A stretch of DNA of 64,000 nucleotides from Centroberyx gerrardi. Lineage: Eukaryota > Chordata > Actinopteri > Beryciformes > Berycidae. The stretch spans positions 17,448,260-17,512,259 of the forward strand of contig NC_136005.1 of NCBI RefSeq assembly GCF_048128805.1, read 5' to 3'. Shown one piece after another: positions 11,525 through 28,400 of this stretch (positions are counted from its first letter, which is position 1; each line of letters opens with the position of its first letter). The notes beneath the pieces were generated by a model that saw only the letters and a list, made by a program, of their open reading frames with translations, did no database searches and was not told where the DNA came from. Both the position numbers and the translations under genes were made by a program.

Positions 11525-13803
11525 AGGACGTGCGCTGGATAAAAAGGAACGTTAGAGAGAGGAGAACTGTCTTGACAGTGATGGATTTTAAGCGCGATAG
11601 GGTGGCAAAATACACAGCTTCTGACAGAAATGTTCATGTTTTCCCCCCCCAACCAGAAAATCCAGGATGCTGAGAAGATAGAGCCAAGATCCGTGGCAGA
11701 ATCAATGCACACCTCATAGATTCACCTCCACTATGTTTATAAAATGCATATGAAATCTGTCACTTTTACACTGCTCTTGTAACTGATATTAATAATGCAC
11801 TTAGGCTTTCAAAGCTAAAGTTATGAAAAATTCACTTTCTGAAATATTGATTCTGAGCCCTGAAAGCTGCATTGTTAGAAAATAGGCCTCATAAAATATT
11901 GAGCGGAATTGTGATATTTAATATTGATAGTTTAATAGGGGCACACTCACTAGAAACACTTGGATTTTGAAATGCAACCTTTGCATCTGAATTGGAATCA
12001 TATACAGTATGCATACTACAGGCCTATACTGCCACACACATTCACAGAGCCTCTCCAAATTAGTATATATAATAACTGCGTGCATTGCTCTGTATACATT
12101 CAGTTTGTAGCCCTGTAGACCCAGTACAACATGGAACTCCAGCAAGTAGTAAACATTATGGTAGCAAAACCTGCTCACTATGCAATTTGCACACAGACTT
12201 AGAAATGATTAGATTGTTTGATATTTTAATAAGCACTGTCAAAGACTGTTGTGTACTGTAGTGAAAGTACAGTAAATGATGTCCATATGTAGATACATAT
12301 CGACCTCGGCTTTAGTGGTTATTGTTCAATGGTTGACACTTTTTTGGGGAAACACTTCCATGGTATTCACTCACTGGAAATTAAATATCTGATTTTCAGT
12401 GATTAAACTGTTGGCGATGTAAACTTAGAGTGCTATTCATTTTTTCCCATAAGTTCTTTAATACAACATTTTCACTAGTCGCTGTTGTGTTTGCATTTGC
12501 TCATCTAACATTATCTCCAAAGGCTTACTTATCTTTAGGACCCTTTACAGAGAAAAAATTAGACAACCCCATATCATGATGCAATACACAGAAGAAAACT
12601 TGTGAGGAGCCCAGAAGACTAGACCAGCTAGAAGAGCAGCAAAAGAATAATTTACTTTGAAATTGTATAATGTTATTCAGACAATCTGTCATTTGACAAT
12701 GACTCATTTCTCCAGCTATTTCAAAACTCATTTATTATTTAGAAGGTATCAGAGTGAGTTATTAAAATAATATAACATTATTTACAATTATAATATGATA
12801 AAATGTATTTGACTTGCCACATTGCCTGCCACTCTGGCTTGTTTATTCCAGCTTTCTGTTTACAGCTGTGGGAAATTAAATCTTAATCAACCCACCATTC
12901 TAATGAGAATACAATGTTTTCAAACCCAATTTGAAGGAAAATCGTTGGCACACTGGAAAGAAAAATGAGGTGCAAGAAAGACTGGACTCCACTTCAGGCA
13001 AGAACATGAAATGCAGAGGAAGGGAATGGAATACTAAATGAAGTGCCAAATGATAAGCAGTCATCATTATACTGTATACTGTCATTATACTGTGGTGGGC
13101 GACTGCTGCTGTAATACTACAAGCTGCAGGAACAGATGACAGAATATTCTAGTATAAAAGACACAGAACAAGACATTTCCCTCACTTTGAGATCATGAGC
13201 AGATATGATGTAACACTGAACTAATCATAAAAACGAGTTACAATGTGAAAGGCTTACTGTATAACCACTCCAGAAAACACTGTGGAAAATAGCTAAAATA
13301 AAGTCAGGTATAATTTATAGATTTGTATTATAAATGTTTAATTTATGAACTGTATACAATGTTTGCTTATAATATATTTGAAGTATTACATGTTAAAAAG
13401 CATATTGACATTCACTAATACTTTACACAGTGCTAATTCTGTGAAGTTGAGGACATCAGCAACCAATTTGTCCCCACAGCAGTTGACAGTACAATGTTGC
13501 CACCTACAGCTGAACAGAGGAATTGCATCTGTGGAAACACCCAAGCAGGGTGTGATCAGCACAACACGAGACAGAAATATTGGTGCAAAAAAAGCAGGAA
13601 AGAGAGACTCAGTTAGAATAATGATGATTATTCTTATAAATATGTGATGCTCTATTAATCCCTGAACAAAGACAATATCATTTGTATCCATCTGTAACCT
13701 CCTCCAAGGGGGTCAGACTGCAGTGTCTCAGGGTTTCAATGTTGTTTGACCAAAACAAAAATGACCGAAAATCTTGAAGAAAACTCACATCCATGTCAAG
13801 TCT
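11525..13803. other. Convergent 3' region between cdh24 and mdp1
   Basis: AT-rich sequence between the stop codons of two genes facing each other. The first part is presumably cdh24 3' UTR. A canonical AATAAA on the plus strand is at 13297-13302, which would imply a 3' UTR of about 1.8 kb. On the minus strand, the nearest matching hexamer for mdp1 is unclear. No further gene is supported here. Confidence 0.5.
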
Positions 13804-17349
<3,546 letters not shown>

Positions 17350-18375
17350 AGTTAGTGCGACAGTTTAGCTTCTTAATGAATCAGCCGGTTTCCGAAGATA
17401 AACGCTATCTTCACAATAATCAGGTGAGCTGTAATGCTGCTGAAGTGTATGTGATTGTGCATTCACGTGCTGTCTGGATTATCGGATATACGAGTTTCCC
17501 ACCAGGAAGTAGTATCATGCTGCGTTCAAGTGCAGGTGGGAAGGTCCGACATCCAGGATTTCCAAGTCAGCTGCTACACAGCATTGAATTTACGTGCTAT
17601 TTTGTCGGTTTAGTCAAAAGTTAGGTAAAATGGTTACTGTGGCTAACTACAAATGTATTATAAAGCTCTTGTATTAAAGTGGTTTCTTACTATTAAACGA
17701 CACAACACCTCACGTCGTTGAAGACCCACTTTGAGTCCCACTTCTACGCAAATGTGCATTCATCAAACAAAACACATACCTAAAAAATGCATGGGAAGCT
17801 TGTCTAAATATGCATTATGTAACACATTTTAAATTCAAATTCACCCATGCTGCCAAACAGCAGACAACTTATGCAATATCAATCTGATAACCAAAATAAT
17901 AAAGTGGGCCTGAAAGCAAAAATAAATGGACTGTAGACTTTTAACTTCTTTAATCACAATATGGTCTGTTACAGGGCTTTATTGTAGACACATGGTAGTC
18001 TATCTGCCAAATTTCCATTGATGATCTCATACACACACCCCACACACACCCTCCATCAGTTAGTGGGGTTGACATTTCCATCAATATGTTGCATTAATTC
18101 ACTCATCTAATTCAATTAGACACAGTAAAGGACCAAGAAGGTGTATCGATTCCACTCTCTATTATTGTATATGAATGTTCAGGTTCTTGCAAGCCAAAGT
18201 AATAAAACAAGATGTTGAAACTGCATCAATAGATCAGTCATTTGATCTCTCGCCTCCTGTACACTGGACCAGTTAAATAAGACGTTCATTTACATTTACT
18301 ATATATACTGTTGGTACATGGTCACCTAAACTCTTTTCAAAGAGCAGGTCACAGATGTAGGCCACTGAAAATTAT

Positions 18376-18419
<44 letters not shown>

Positions 18420-18849
18420 ATACACGGAGAGAGAGAGAGATGGATTTTTCTTTCATTTATGAACTGTATATAATGTTTGGTTAAGAAATCTTACACCACA
18501 AGACATTGCATCATCCTTCAACAGTGAATGTATCACTTTGCTTAGAGAATGACAATACTTGCATTAAAAATTTGCAATGCCAGTTGTGTCAATTTAAGTC
18601 CTGCAGGTAGCACATGTAAAAGATTACTGTTCAGCACATGACCTTTCAAAAAAACATGAAAATTCAGCAACATTGTTAAATCTCTGTATACAGTAGGCCT
18701 ATTCATTCAAGCCGACAAACTGCAATTAAAAAAACATAAAGCACAGCTTTACTTTAACTATCTTTGCACATTCCTAGATCATAAAAAACAGTGCAACAAA
18801 ATATCTTTTTTCTTATCTTATTTATATGGTGCACTTTTTATATTAGCCT
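17350..18849. other. mdp1 upstream region and cltrn 3' flank
   Basis: The part next to 17350 should carry the mdp1 promoter; no TATA box is obvious. The right-hand part is probably cltrn 3' UTR on the minus strand. A minus-strand AATAAA (TTTATT on plus) at 17978-17983 would give a 3' UTR of about 0.87 kb. A CA microsatellite with a GA tract lies at 18377-18440. I see no gene here. Confidence 0.45.
18377..18440. repeat. (CA)n microsatellite followed by a short (GA)n tract
   Basis: About 24 CA units with two CATA interruptions, then GAGAGAGAGA. It probably lies in the 3' UTR of cltrn on the opposite strand. Confidence 0.93.
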
Positions 18850-19616
18850 TTACATCTGTGTGAATCGCTCCTCATCTGAGAATCCTCTGTTGTAAACACC
18901 ATCCTGGTTCTCACATGCAATGCCATTCTCTGCTGCTTTCACCCGTGCCTCTTCTTCATCGTGCTCATCTTCCGTCTTCCCATTCTTTTTGCTAGATAAG
19001 GATTAGCCAGGCACAAGAATGACCAAACTTAATAATCGCACGTATATTTACAAAATGATGAATGTACTGCATCTGAAAATCATTTGCTCACCGTCTCTTT
19101 TGGACCAGAGAAAACACAAGCAGAGCGATGATGCCAGCACAAACTGCACCCATGACCACCCCAAACACAATGAGCCATGGAGGGGTGTCAGGGTTGACTG
19201 GGGCTGCGAAGGTGGGATTGATGCCGACAAACTCCAGGGTGCGATCTGTCAGCAGAAAGGCGTTGTTGATGCGATGTCTGGACATTCTGTTGGGCAGAAA
19301 GAGGTTTAGATTCAGTATGGACATAATCAATCTGCAAGAAACCACACTGGCTTATTGACATTCAGTAAACAATTTCTAAACATGTATTTCTACAATGGAT
19401 TTCCTGTTATATTGTTGCCATTTTGAGAGTTTTCATTTGCTATTTGGTTGTTAATTTTTTAATTAACTACCATGACAGGGCATTAACTGTGCACAATTAA
19501 TTTGAATCAAGCTTTCACCAGGCTTGAGCCTTTTGAGTTACTTTAGTGAATGTCCAAAAAACAATCAAAAATCAAGTCTAGATAGATAGATAGATAAAAT
19601 GATAGAACGATAGAAC

Positions 19617-19651
<35 letters not shown>

Positions 19652-21568
19652 CACACAAGTCCCATTTTTTTGTGCTGCATACAACAGTGTGCCACTGCTC
19701 TGTGGCACCATCCCCAAGTGGAGTTGTTTGCAAAATGTACATATATTCCAGATTAGGTTTTTGTACAGTCTGCTGCAGTACTAATGCAGGTTTGATGAAT
19801 AACGGGAACTTCTACAGTCGCTACAACTGTAACAGTGCAGAGTAACAATAGTGTAGCTCATATTTTTAGAATCAACTAGGATTCATTGTGGTTGTTTGGC
19901 AGTTGAAATATTGGATGTTGAAATGTGATTTGGGCAGCATGGTTGCATAGTGAGTAGGGAGACCGCTCTTCAACCAGAGGAGCCAGGTTCAAACCTCTGA
20001 GCTGGTAAGCATCCATCCTGCTGAACACTACCAGCTGCAGGTGTGCTGCTCTGTAACTGACCTCTGACCTCCCAAGGGAGGGGGCAACAAAAGAGAATTT
20101 CCCTATGGGGGGATGAATAAAGCATCATCTTATCATTATTAATGTAGTTCATTACCTTACAGCATTCTCCACCTCTGCCTTATCAACAAGGCGTGAGGCA
20201 TTCTGAGGTGACACCACCACGAACCAGAAGGACACCCTCGGAGTCTCATCGCACACAACGATGCTGGACACACTGGTGAAGTTCCACAAGGCAACAAACG
20301 GCATGTCAGTATCGTTACATGTTGCATGAAGAATGTGTCATTGGTTTAATTAAGGAGAGACGTAATATTATAGTTATCATGCCTTGTTTTATAAACACAT
20401 TAAATTCTTACTTGAAATCCTCCGTGTCGAAGTATCTTCTCATGGCAAAAGCCAGAGTCGCTCGGAAAAGGAACATTTCATTTTCATTCCATTCATACTG
20501 AAATACCAATAAACAGAACATTATATAACCATGCTCTTTTGAGAAAGGACCTTCAAGGTTGCTTGATCATCAGTTGGACCTTGTCCTCATAATAAGCAAT
20601 CACGCTCATTTTCAAATGAGTTATGGGCAATAATTAGTATATTACTATTTGTAAGGGTAGTTGTATGGATAAACAGTTGATGGTGGATAGGAAATTATAG
20701 GCCTAATTAGAACTAGATCTAGAATGGATAAACAATGATTTATAATATAATGCTTGATAATGTGTATATACGTACAGCTTGGTCTCCCAAGGCAGTTTTG
20801 ATGCTGAGTCGGACTTTGTAGCCATCTGAAGAATCTATAAAACATAATAATAAGACATAAATGACATGAATGGCTGCAAAATGTCATGAATTTATGTCAT
20901 GTATGTCAAATAAAGGGCAACATGCGCATGTAGGCATAGCTGCTGTGTTCTCTCAACAAAGACCGTTACAGCTGTTGACTTAAACATGAGCACTGTGATG
21001 AGAAAACAACGTCATTTCATCTAAGCAATCATTTCTCAGAGTGAAAATGTGTGAGGTTTTCCAAACTCTGAGGCTCCAGCTACAAAAGCCTGGTTTTAGT
21101 CTTAACTTTTGATAGCCAGTAGTGTCTTGCTATGCTATTTGCTCACAGGGTCTTAGAAAGTCTACCATGCAGACTAGCACATATGATTTTAGGATCACTT
21201 CTGAACTCTAATGGAAGCCAGTGTAGTAAGATTTGAGTTATGTGGTAAATCCGATGTTGCTCTAGTTAAAAGAATAGCAGCTGCATTCCACATATAGTTG
21301 GAGTTGAGAGACAGCAAGGAGGTAAGCAGAGAAACATACTGAACTATAGATTATTGTAAATACATAAATATTTTATATTGGTAGAAATACACTGTGGCAC
21401 CAAAGGTAAATAAAACCAAATGAGTACAAGCATATGATTTTTGAGCAGCAATGCCAGAGAAAAATCCCTACGACGAAGAGGATTGACCAAGGATCACTTA
21501 CCTGGCACACAGAGCTGTTCTGCCAAGGCCGGTGCCAGGCAGAGCAGGAATAAGATCTTTTCCAACAT
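18850..21568 (-). CDS. cltrn: Collectrin (TMEM27), ACE2-related transmembrane glycoprotein
   Basis: Collectrin is a non-enzymatic single-pass membrane protein related to the collectrin-like part of ACE2. In mammals it traffics SLC6 amino-acid transporters to kidney brush border. Coding exons in transcript order: 21502-21568, 20776-20834, 20412-20497, 20156-20272, 19092-19286, 18850-18991. The joined product is 221 residues, against 222 in human. It has a signal peptide of about 16 residues ([16 protein letters not shown]), the ectodomain core [19 protein letters not shown], and N-glycosylation sequons at N71 and N95. [15 protein letters not shown] is highly typical of the family. A membrane helix lies at about 147-171, followed by a basic QKRRKK stop-transfer and an acidic tail (EDEHDEEEA). 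For the exon 4 donor, using GTAATG restores the family sequence [12 protein letters not shown]; the overlapping GTAAGG alternative breaks the frame. It is divergent from reps2. Confidence 0.94.
19578..19651. repeat. (GATA)n microsatellite
   Basis: GATA units, interrupted by AAATGATAGAACGATAGAAC, then about eight perfect units. It lies in cltrn intron 4. Confidence 0.93.
19932..20140 (+). mobile_element. tRNA-derived SINE-like retroposon
   Basis: The element starts GGGCAGCATGGTTGCATAGT, which resembles an RNA polymerase III A-box region. It carries a B box GGTTCAAACC at 19986-19995. It continues with a tRNA-unrelated body and closes with the AATTTCCC...GGGGATGAATAAAG tail typical of fish SINEs that share a LINE 3' end. 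Family assignment needs a repeat library. Confidence 0.7.
20835..21501 (-). other. cltrn intron 1
   Basis: 0.67-kb AT-rich intron following the signal-peptide exon. No distinct element was recognised. Confidence 0.6.
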
Positions 21569-21683
21569 CACCACTGAGGATAAGAAGTGAAATAACACAA
21601 AATGCTGCAATAGCTGAGTCAAAGTCCCAGTGGCCAAGAATTTGAGGAGGTCAGCAGAGGAACTTGGATGTAGGAAGCCTGGG

Positions 21684-21696
21684 TTTAATGGTTAAG
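21684..21696. promoter_or_regulatory. HNF1-like palindromic site upstream of cltrn
   Basis: TTTAATGGTTAAG matches 9 of 12 fixed positions of the HNF1 consensus GTTAATNATTAAC, about 115 bases upstream of the cltrn start codon. Collectrin is a known HNF1-regulated gene in mammals, so the site is plausible. The match is imperfect and is an inference. Confidence 0.3.
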
Positions 21697-23095
21697 CTAA
21701 GACACACCTAAACAACCTGTCCTCTTAAAAATGGCTCCAGCGCTTGTCAAAGAGCCAACTTGCCTTCAGTGGAAGACAAGCATTACATGGAAACAGTTAA
21801 GTGGGTGCTGTAGTGAAAATGCTGCTGTTTGTTCAAGCCTCTGAGGACCCAGATAGGTTTGATAATGTGAGAGAGGCAGACCTCCTGGAGAAAAACACAC
21901 TGGCCCAGTCTGCTTCTGTTTACTCAGCGGCGTACAGTATGTGACTTAACCATTGGACGTGCCAGATGCTTTTATGTAGAGTAGCAACATCTTTCCCTTT
22001 TTTTGTTTCAACAGAAACACACAGATGGTATCAGACCAATTGTTCAAACTGGCCAAGTGGCGTGTCTGACCATATCTACATGCTGATATCAACTTTTAGT
22101 GAAGATCAACAGCAGTTGCATTTCCTTCCCACGGTGGAGAGCAAAAGCTTTGTTTGACATAGAGGTTACAGAATGCTGATCTGTTGTTTTTTAACATATG
22201 GTATGCACTCAATTCAGCACATAACAATATATGATTATAGTGCAACAGGTCTGTAGATCATGGACAAAGTTGTAATTAATTCAATTAATTCCTACATTAT
22301 ATAATAAGGGATTTGTAGTGGGTAGAACTGACAAGCATCAACCTCAAATGCCCTAGTTTTCTATTTAGTATTTGTGTTTGCCTTTTGTGTCGTGCCTACA
22401 GTTACTAGTGTCAGTTTGCTATAATGTGCCAACTCTTGCTATTTATTACCAGATGCGCTTGCTCCCTATCTCTCCTGGAATTTTTAAGCCCTAAACATGG
22501 TTAAGGTCAAAGATGGGGCCACTCCCACTAACACACTTCGTTAGCCTAGTTTTATTATGTGATGTGGGACATAAATTGTTGAATAACGTCAACTAAATCT
22601 CCCATAGTAGATTGGTGGGCTACACCTTGTTAGTGCGCTCAGGATAATGTAGAATTTAAACATGGAATGCTGTGATGCTGTTATATATAGAGCAAAACAT
22701 TAGTTAGATCAGAATATAAACTGGTGCTGGCATTACAGAGACAATATTGAAATTTGTACTTGAACATTCCTCTGTCTGAGCAAAGATTTAAAAAAAAAAG
22801 TTGTTACACTAGACAATAGACAATTACAATGAAACTTGTATACCCCAGGTAAACACTCAGTGTTAAAGTTAATCATCCATTCTGCCCTGACTGCCAGTCT
22901 TACAATGTAGTTAATTTTTCAACCACTGTGCTTTGTTGTCAAGGCTGTCTAAATCAGCCATTGATGGAAACACTAAAACTAAGTTTACACATTCTCAAGG
23001 AAACGTCTGTGGCTAAGTCTCTCTCCTGCTAACAGGCTACTGATTTTCAATCCGAAATGATTTTATATTACATATTAGATACATCCACTTAAAAT

Positions 23096-23133
23096 CCAGG
23101 CACATAAAATCGTTCCAGGCACATAAAATCGTT
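23096..23133 (+). repeat. Perfect tandem duplication of a 19-mer
   Basis: The unit CCAGGCACATAAAATCGTT occurs twice head to tail without a mismatch, which points to a recent local duplication. Confidence 0.9.
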
Positions 23134-23359
23134 CTCCTCTAGTAAATGACCTTTTGCTCCCATAAAATGTCATAATTGTTTTCCATTACAGTAAACAGGC
23201 AACACCCATAAGGAAACAGCCTGACAGCCTGAAAACATTTTACTGAGATGTACGAACCTGGTTGAACCACTCCCCATAACAGATGATAAGACATAAACTT
23301 TTTTATTATGTAAAAAGTACTGTGTGTCTACCATCGGTTGCAGTAAAGCAGTGTGTTGC

Positions 23360-23445
23360 ATTGTGTTGCGTTGCTGCGTTGCTGCGTTGCGTTGCTGCGT
23401 TGCGTTGCTGCGTTGCGTTGTGTTGTCTTGTCTTGTGTCCAAATT
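23360..23445. repeat. GTTGC / GTTGCTGC satellite tract
   Basis: A compound short tandem repeat built from TGCGT, TGCGTTGC and finally TTGTC units, in the region between cltrn and reps2. Confidence 0.9.
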
Positions 23446-24479
23446 AATTTGGTTGTTTAGGAAATTATGATTGAAAATTGTCAACCAGCCTTAAGACTTA
23501 AACTTCTCTGACCTGACACACAGACGGATCAGGAGTCACTCCATATTGTGAAGAAAAACAAGGCTAAATCTTGATAAACATGAGGTAAAATAGTAACTTT
23601 AGCTGCCAATTTCTTCAGAAAAAATTGGGGAACTATTTTAACATTTCTGATATTCACCTTTGGATTGCTCCCAACTCAATATTTGCAAGAGATTGATTTA
23701 CATTATTTGTTTTTGCACCACTGTAGATACTTTCCTTAACAGAGGATGGCAGCAGAGGCACTATGGGTACATTAGGCCCTATTGATTTTTCCTTACCAAA
23801 GCCCTTACTTGGATTTGAGGAAGCTATGTGGAAAGTACAGGTTAATAGTCAAAGTAAATGAATGAGCTACATTCCTCTTTTTAACATAGTCCCACCTTTA
23901 AAAGACATGTTTAAAACTACAATGGTCCGGATTAATGCTTACACAACCCCATCTCCTTTTGATGGATGGTTTTGGTTGCAATATGGCAGGCTAAATTAAG
24001 GCTGGTGCAGCTCATCCATAGTTAATCTTATGATGTGCAGCGCAGCATATGAACAGTCTAAGAAAAAGAAAACGTACTCATCAGGACACAGTTTTTAGTC
24101 TGTTTATTCATTGACAATAGTGAATTAATGCAGTGATTTACATTAATGAATACTCTGAATTAATACAGCAACATGAGAAGCAGTTTAGAAATGGGTTTGT
24201 TTTGTTATTTGTGAAATATTGGACAATTACAGAATTGTGAATTAGGCTATTTTTATCCTAGTTGTCACTCTCTAAAGTGTTAATCTTTTCCCCTACAGTG
24301 TAGACAGGTAAACAATCCTCTACTAAAGCATATGGAACAACAAAAGTCTTCTCAGAGAGGCACTAAATGGCACACAATCTCATCAGGTGGTGGATCGTGG
24401 GCTAACACATTCCTACATGGGGGTCTTTGGACTGAAAAGGTTTGGGAACCCCTGGTTTACTGCACAATACAGTCAGGCT

Positions 24480-24744
24480 TGCCTCCTTATTCCTCTGCTC
24501 TAGCGCCCCCACAAGGCGCAGGGCGGTAAGTGCTACAATCAGCCATAATAGGCAGTAGTGGAGAAGCCGAGCAGGCAGTCTTCACAGAGAACCCTACTTG
24601 TCGGTGTCGGTGGTGATTTTGCCCTCCTCTTGCCAATCCCTCATCCGACCTAATGTAACAAGAGACGGTGGTCGGGAGAGGGGGGAATGTAGTGATTTGT
24701 TTGGTCGCGCGGTGCCGCCGGTAAATCCATGCGTCAGCCTGGGA
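24480..24744 (+). promoter_or_regulatory. reps2: reps2 promoter-proximal region and 5' UTR
   Basis: GC-richer sequence with several CpGs directly before the reps2 start codon. The coding frame stays open upstream to 24598 without an ATG. The ATG at 24745 is therefore the first in-frame methionine. Its context is GGGAATGG, with purine at -3 and G at +4. Confidence 0.45.
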
Positions 24745-25411
24745 ATGGATCAGGAATCCGGTGTGGCGTCTGGAGGGAGTTTCATTTCCCTAAATGAAAA
24801 TGAACAGAGATATTACTCAGGTCTCCACAATCTGTGCCAAGCTGACACTTCAGGAAAACTATCGGCCAGCAAAGTGGGAGAGCTGTTCAAGGCGTCCCAG
24901 CTGCCTCCCGAAGCCTTGCATCAAGTGAGTATATATACTGTATGTTGCCTATCGCACATCTGCGCTTGCTTGGACATCACATGTATCAAGTCTGAACGGG
25001 TGAGAACTGCGGCTGCTGTGATCCGCAGGAGACCGACTATAAATGAATAGCCGACAGATACCACCATATGATCATGTGCCAAGTCATAAATGGTATAGTG
25101 CAGTCTTCCTAATGGTGGGTGTGTGTGCGTGTGTGTGTGTGCGTGTGCGTGTGCGTGTGAGAGAGATTTTACACATTCCCTCTCTTCTTCCTCTGTCACA
25201 CTATAAGAGGCAGTCCATCCACTTAGCTGTACCTCTATCTTTGTGAGTCCTCATAAGTACAGTATAGTCCAGTTTTAGCCCAGTTTTGCTGTTTGCTGAT
25301 CCCCAGTAGAGAAAATACTAATTTTATGGTTAAGGTGAAGGTTAGGATTAGGTTTTCTTAAATTGGGGATAAGGGAATGACATTGTCATTGGAATATCCT
25401 CCCAAGTATGG

Positions 25412-25459
<48 letters not shown>

Positions 25460-28400
25460 GAGACAGAGCGTCCCAGTTGTCTGCATCATACAGCACTATT
25501 TTTATTGAAGTTGTTCAATACTCACAGCCAACTGCACTATTGCACAGTAGCAAAAGAGCGTATTTACTTGTAACAGTGGGCAGGAGACAATCTGCAGGAG
25601 AATTTTTCAAGTGTCAATTTTTGTGTCAAGTTGTTATTGTTGTGCTCACCTGCCGGTATGAGTCTGGTATGCAAAACCTCCTCTGTTTCGAGTTCCCACC
25701 CTAAATTTATTCACTGAAGCCTTCAAAATCTTGTCATACAAGTCTGGGAATCTGATTCAAACCTGGCCAAACAACAACTAAGTGATGAGATTAAATTTCT
25801 TCCATTTTCCAATAGACGCCCTAGACCGTGTCCTGAATGGAACGATCCCTGTCTCTCTGGATGTTAGGGTTTATTTTCATGGGACGATATCAGACGTGTA
25901 CTTGGTGTTAAAAACAATAACAGTAGTACTGCTAAAAGGTTTTTCATTGGTCCTAACACAGAACTAACATGTCGGTGTCCGTCATCAGAATTGCTGACCC
26001 ATCGCAGAGATATAACTGTATTTTTCCAGCAGCACATGAACACAGCAGGTAGTGGCCCCATTCACGCCACACAGTGTCCCGAGGGGTCGGCTCCCAGCGA
26101 TAGCAGCCTATTGTGTCTCTGTGTGGTGTCAGGAAGTTTGGCAGTGAGCTGTGCTTCCTTCCTGTCCGGCCTGGAGGAGCGCCACAGCATGGAGGTGATT
26201 GACACACGGCCTTTAGAGCGCTGCGAGGCCCTGCTGCAGGATGCCTGCAGGATCACTCCTGCACTCAGCACTGACATTTGGGCCATTTATGTCACACGGT
26301 ATCAGAGGCTCGTAAATAGCGTCTTTCCTTTAGGGTTTTTGATGAGTTAGCAGTTGTGCTATGATTTCATTGGACCTCTTTTACTTTTAGCCTCACGGTC
26401 TAGGCTGGACGAGTGAAGTTTTAAATTCAGAAGGTGTTTGAATACAGATAAGATCCTGTTGTGGAATGTAAACATGCTCTCTCATCAGAGTCAGTTTGTC
26501 CTTGAGTCTTCCTGAGATTAAATGCTCAGGATGTCCATTTCTGTTCTAAGTCCAACAGATAAATCCACCATTCATCTCTAACACCAGTTATTGACTGTCC
26601 TGGATGCCTTTTTAGCCAGCTTTTGCAAGATAATCATGGATCCTGTGACTTGCGATTTGGTTTTCCTGGTAGCACATTAACACGTTGAAGTGTGGGCCTT
26701 TTTACTGACATCCCTATGGGCAAATCATGGGGAGAGTGTATGAATTCTCTCCTAACTATTTGTTAAAATGAGGGGAATTTTCACCAATATTTTGAAATGT
26801 CTTGATTCTTCACCAACAGAGCCTGTGTTGATATACAACAGATCGGATGTACAGAGTGGAGATCCTGACATGTGCGGCCTGTGTTTAGAGTAAATATGTA
26901 GTTACAGCATGACGCTCCTCCTGCTGAGCTGTCACCGCACTCTGCGAAGCCAACAGACTTCGGGCAGCAGGCAGCTCTTGCACAGCTTCCCACACATTAC
27001 TCTGCAATGAAATCAATTGCTATGCTGATTACATGGGCTTAGAGCATAGACTTTTGGTCATGCTGTTATTGACTGAGATTGTGTTCACAGAGCAAACCTT
27101 TCCCATAACTTTTTACCATCTAAGCATGATATTGGCCACAGCCGTTTAGAAGACACAATGTAATTCTAGTTGGATGTTGCCTATTATGTTTAAGATTTAA
27201 GTGTCTATATTGTTTTTATCTGTCATTTACTCACTACATGTACCTTGAATCTAGATTTGAAATTACTGTTTTTGTCCTCGTTAACAAGATGAAGGAAAAG
27301 AAAAACTAATTTTCTGATGTCTGTCTAAAAAATCGACATTGTCATCCAGTGCAAAAAAAGGCAGTTAAATGTCTGTTCTTTAGATGTTTTGCCAGATCGA
27401 AGTTCAAATCTTTGGTGTGTGTTTGTGCTGCTGCCACTTCAGCGCATAGTGACAAGCTTGGGGACATGTAATGATGTGTTGAGAGACACTGCTGAGGAAC
27501 CTGTCTGGCTGAATAGGGTGTGGCCCCACCAGCGACAGAGAGATCACACTCCTGAACGCAACTCGGCTCTGGTGGTGATGTCACATCCAGGTCACATAGT
27601 GCCACATATTGCTAGCTACAGTCCCTTAAAGGCACAATAGACACACTGATCTTGGCTGCTGTTCTGTGCTTTCTTCATCTTTCAGCAGCGATACTGAATC
27701 TGGCAAACACAAAATATGTGGTATCACACAGGAGCTAGAGTATAATTTAGCCTGTTTGTTATTCTGTATAAGTGAATAACAGAGTAGTTTTTATTTCATT
27801 ATGACACCATGCTAAATAGGGGGGAGTTTACAGATTCATCTCAAATTCAGATACACCTAAGCATCTAGTCTGCTGCAAAGTAAAAGAAGAAGATCAAAAA
27901 TCTCAAATTCAGTGCTGCTGAGCTGTGTCACATATCCAGCAGCTTAATTAAATTTCAGGATATGAAACCATAACCCCATGGCTTCCATTCTAGCTGTATT
28001 TTCTCCTTCACTTTGTCAACAGGGCGTATGATTCATTGCTTTCAGAAAAGTAACGCCACTGGTGACGTTGTATGCAGAGGTGTTTTTTTTTTTGGCATTT
28101 TTCCATGTTCTTAAAATAACCTGCCCCCTTCAGGCTATAGATCTGACTTTCCTGTCTGGTTACCCAAGGCCTTCGCTGAAATAATCCCTACAGTCTTTGT
28201 CCAGTGACCTTAGGCACACTCACCAGCACTGTAGGTACGATGCCCCCTACTATCTCCTCAGCCTTTCACTGGACAGTAGTTGTTATGATCCTTATGTCTC
28301 TCTCTGAAAGCTGTTGAATGAATACAATGCAGGTCAAGCAGAAATAATTTCTCATAAAGCGATATGAGCCTCCCCCCCCCACCTCCCAACCTCATTAGAC

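Larger units (their letters stand above)
19287..20155 (-). other. cltrn intron 4 with GATA repeat and SINE
   Basis: A 0.87-kb intron holding a GATA tetranucleotide tract (19578-19651) and, just inside its donor end, a tRNA-derived SINE (19932-20140) oriented opposite to the gene. The SINE ends about 16 bases from the exon 4 boundary. Confidence 0.65.
21569..24744. other. Divergent upstream region shared by cltrn and reps2
   Basis: About 3.2 kb between the start codons of cltrn (minus) and reps2 (plus). The cltrn side contains an HNF1-like palindrome at 21684-21696. A GTTGC-type satellite lies at 23360-23445 and a tandem 19-mer at 23096-23133. The reps2 side becomes GC-richer from about 24480 and is probably promoter and 5' UTR. 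No other gene is supported. Confidence 0.5.

Noticed and set aside
20412-20501. Plus-strand open frame ending [19 protein letters not shown]
   Set aside because: It is antisense to cltrn exon 3, whose minus-strand translation matches collectrin.
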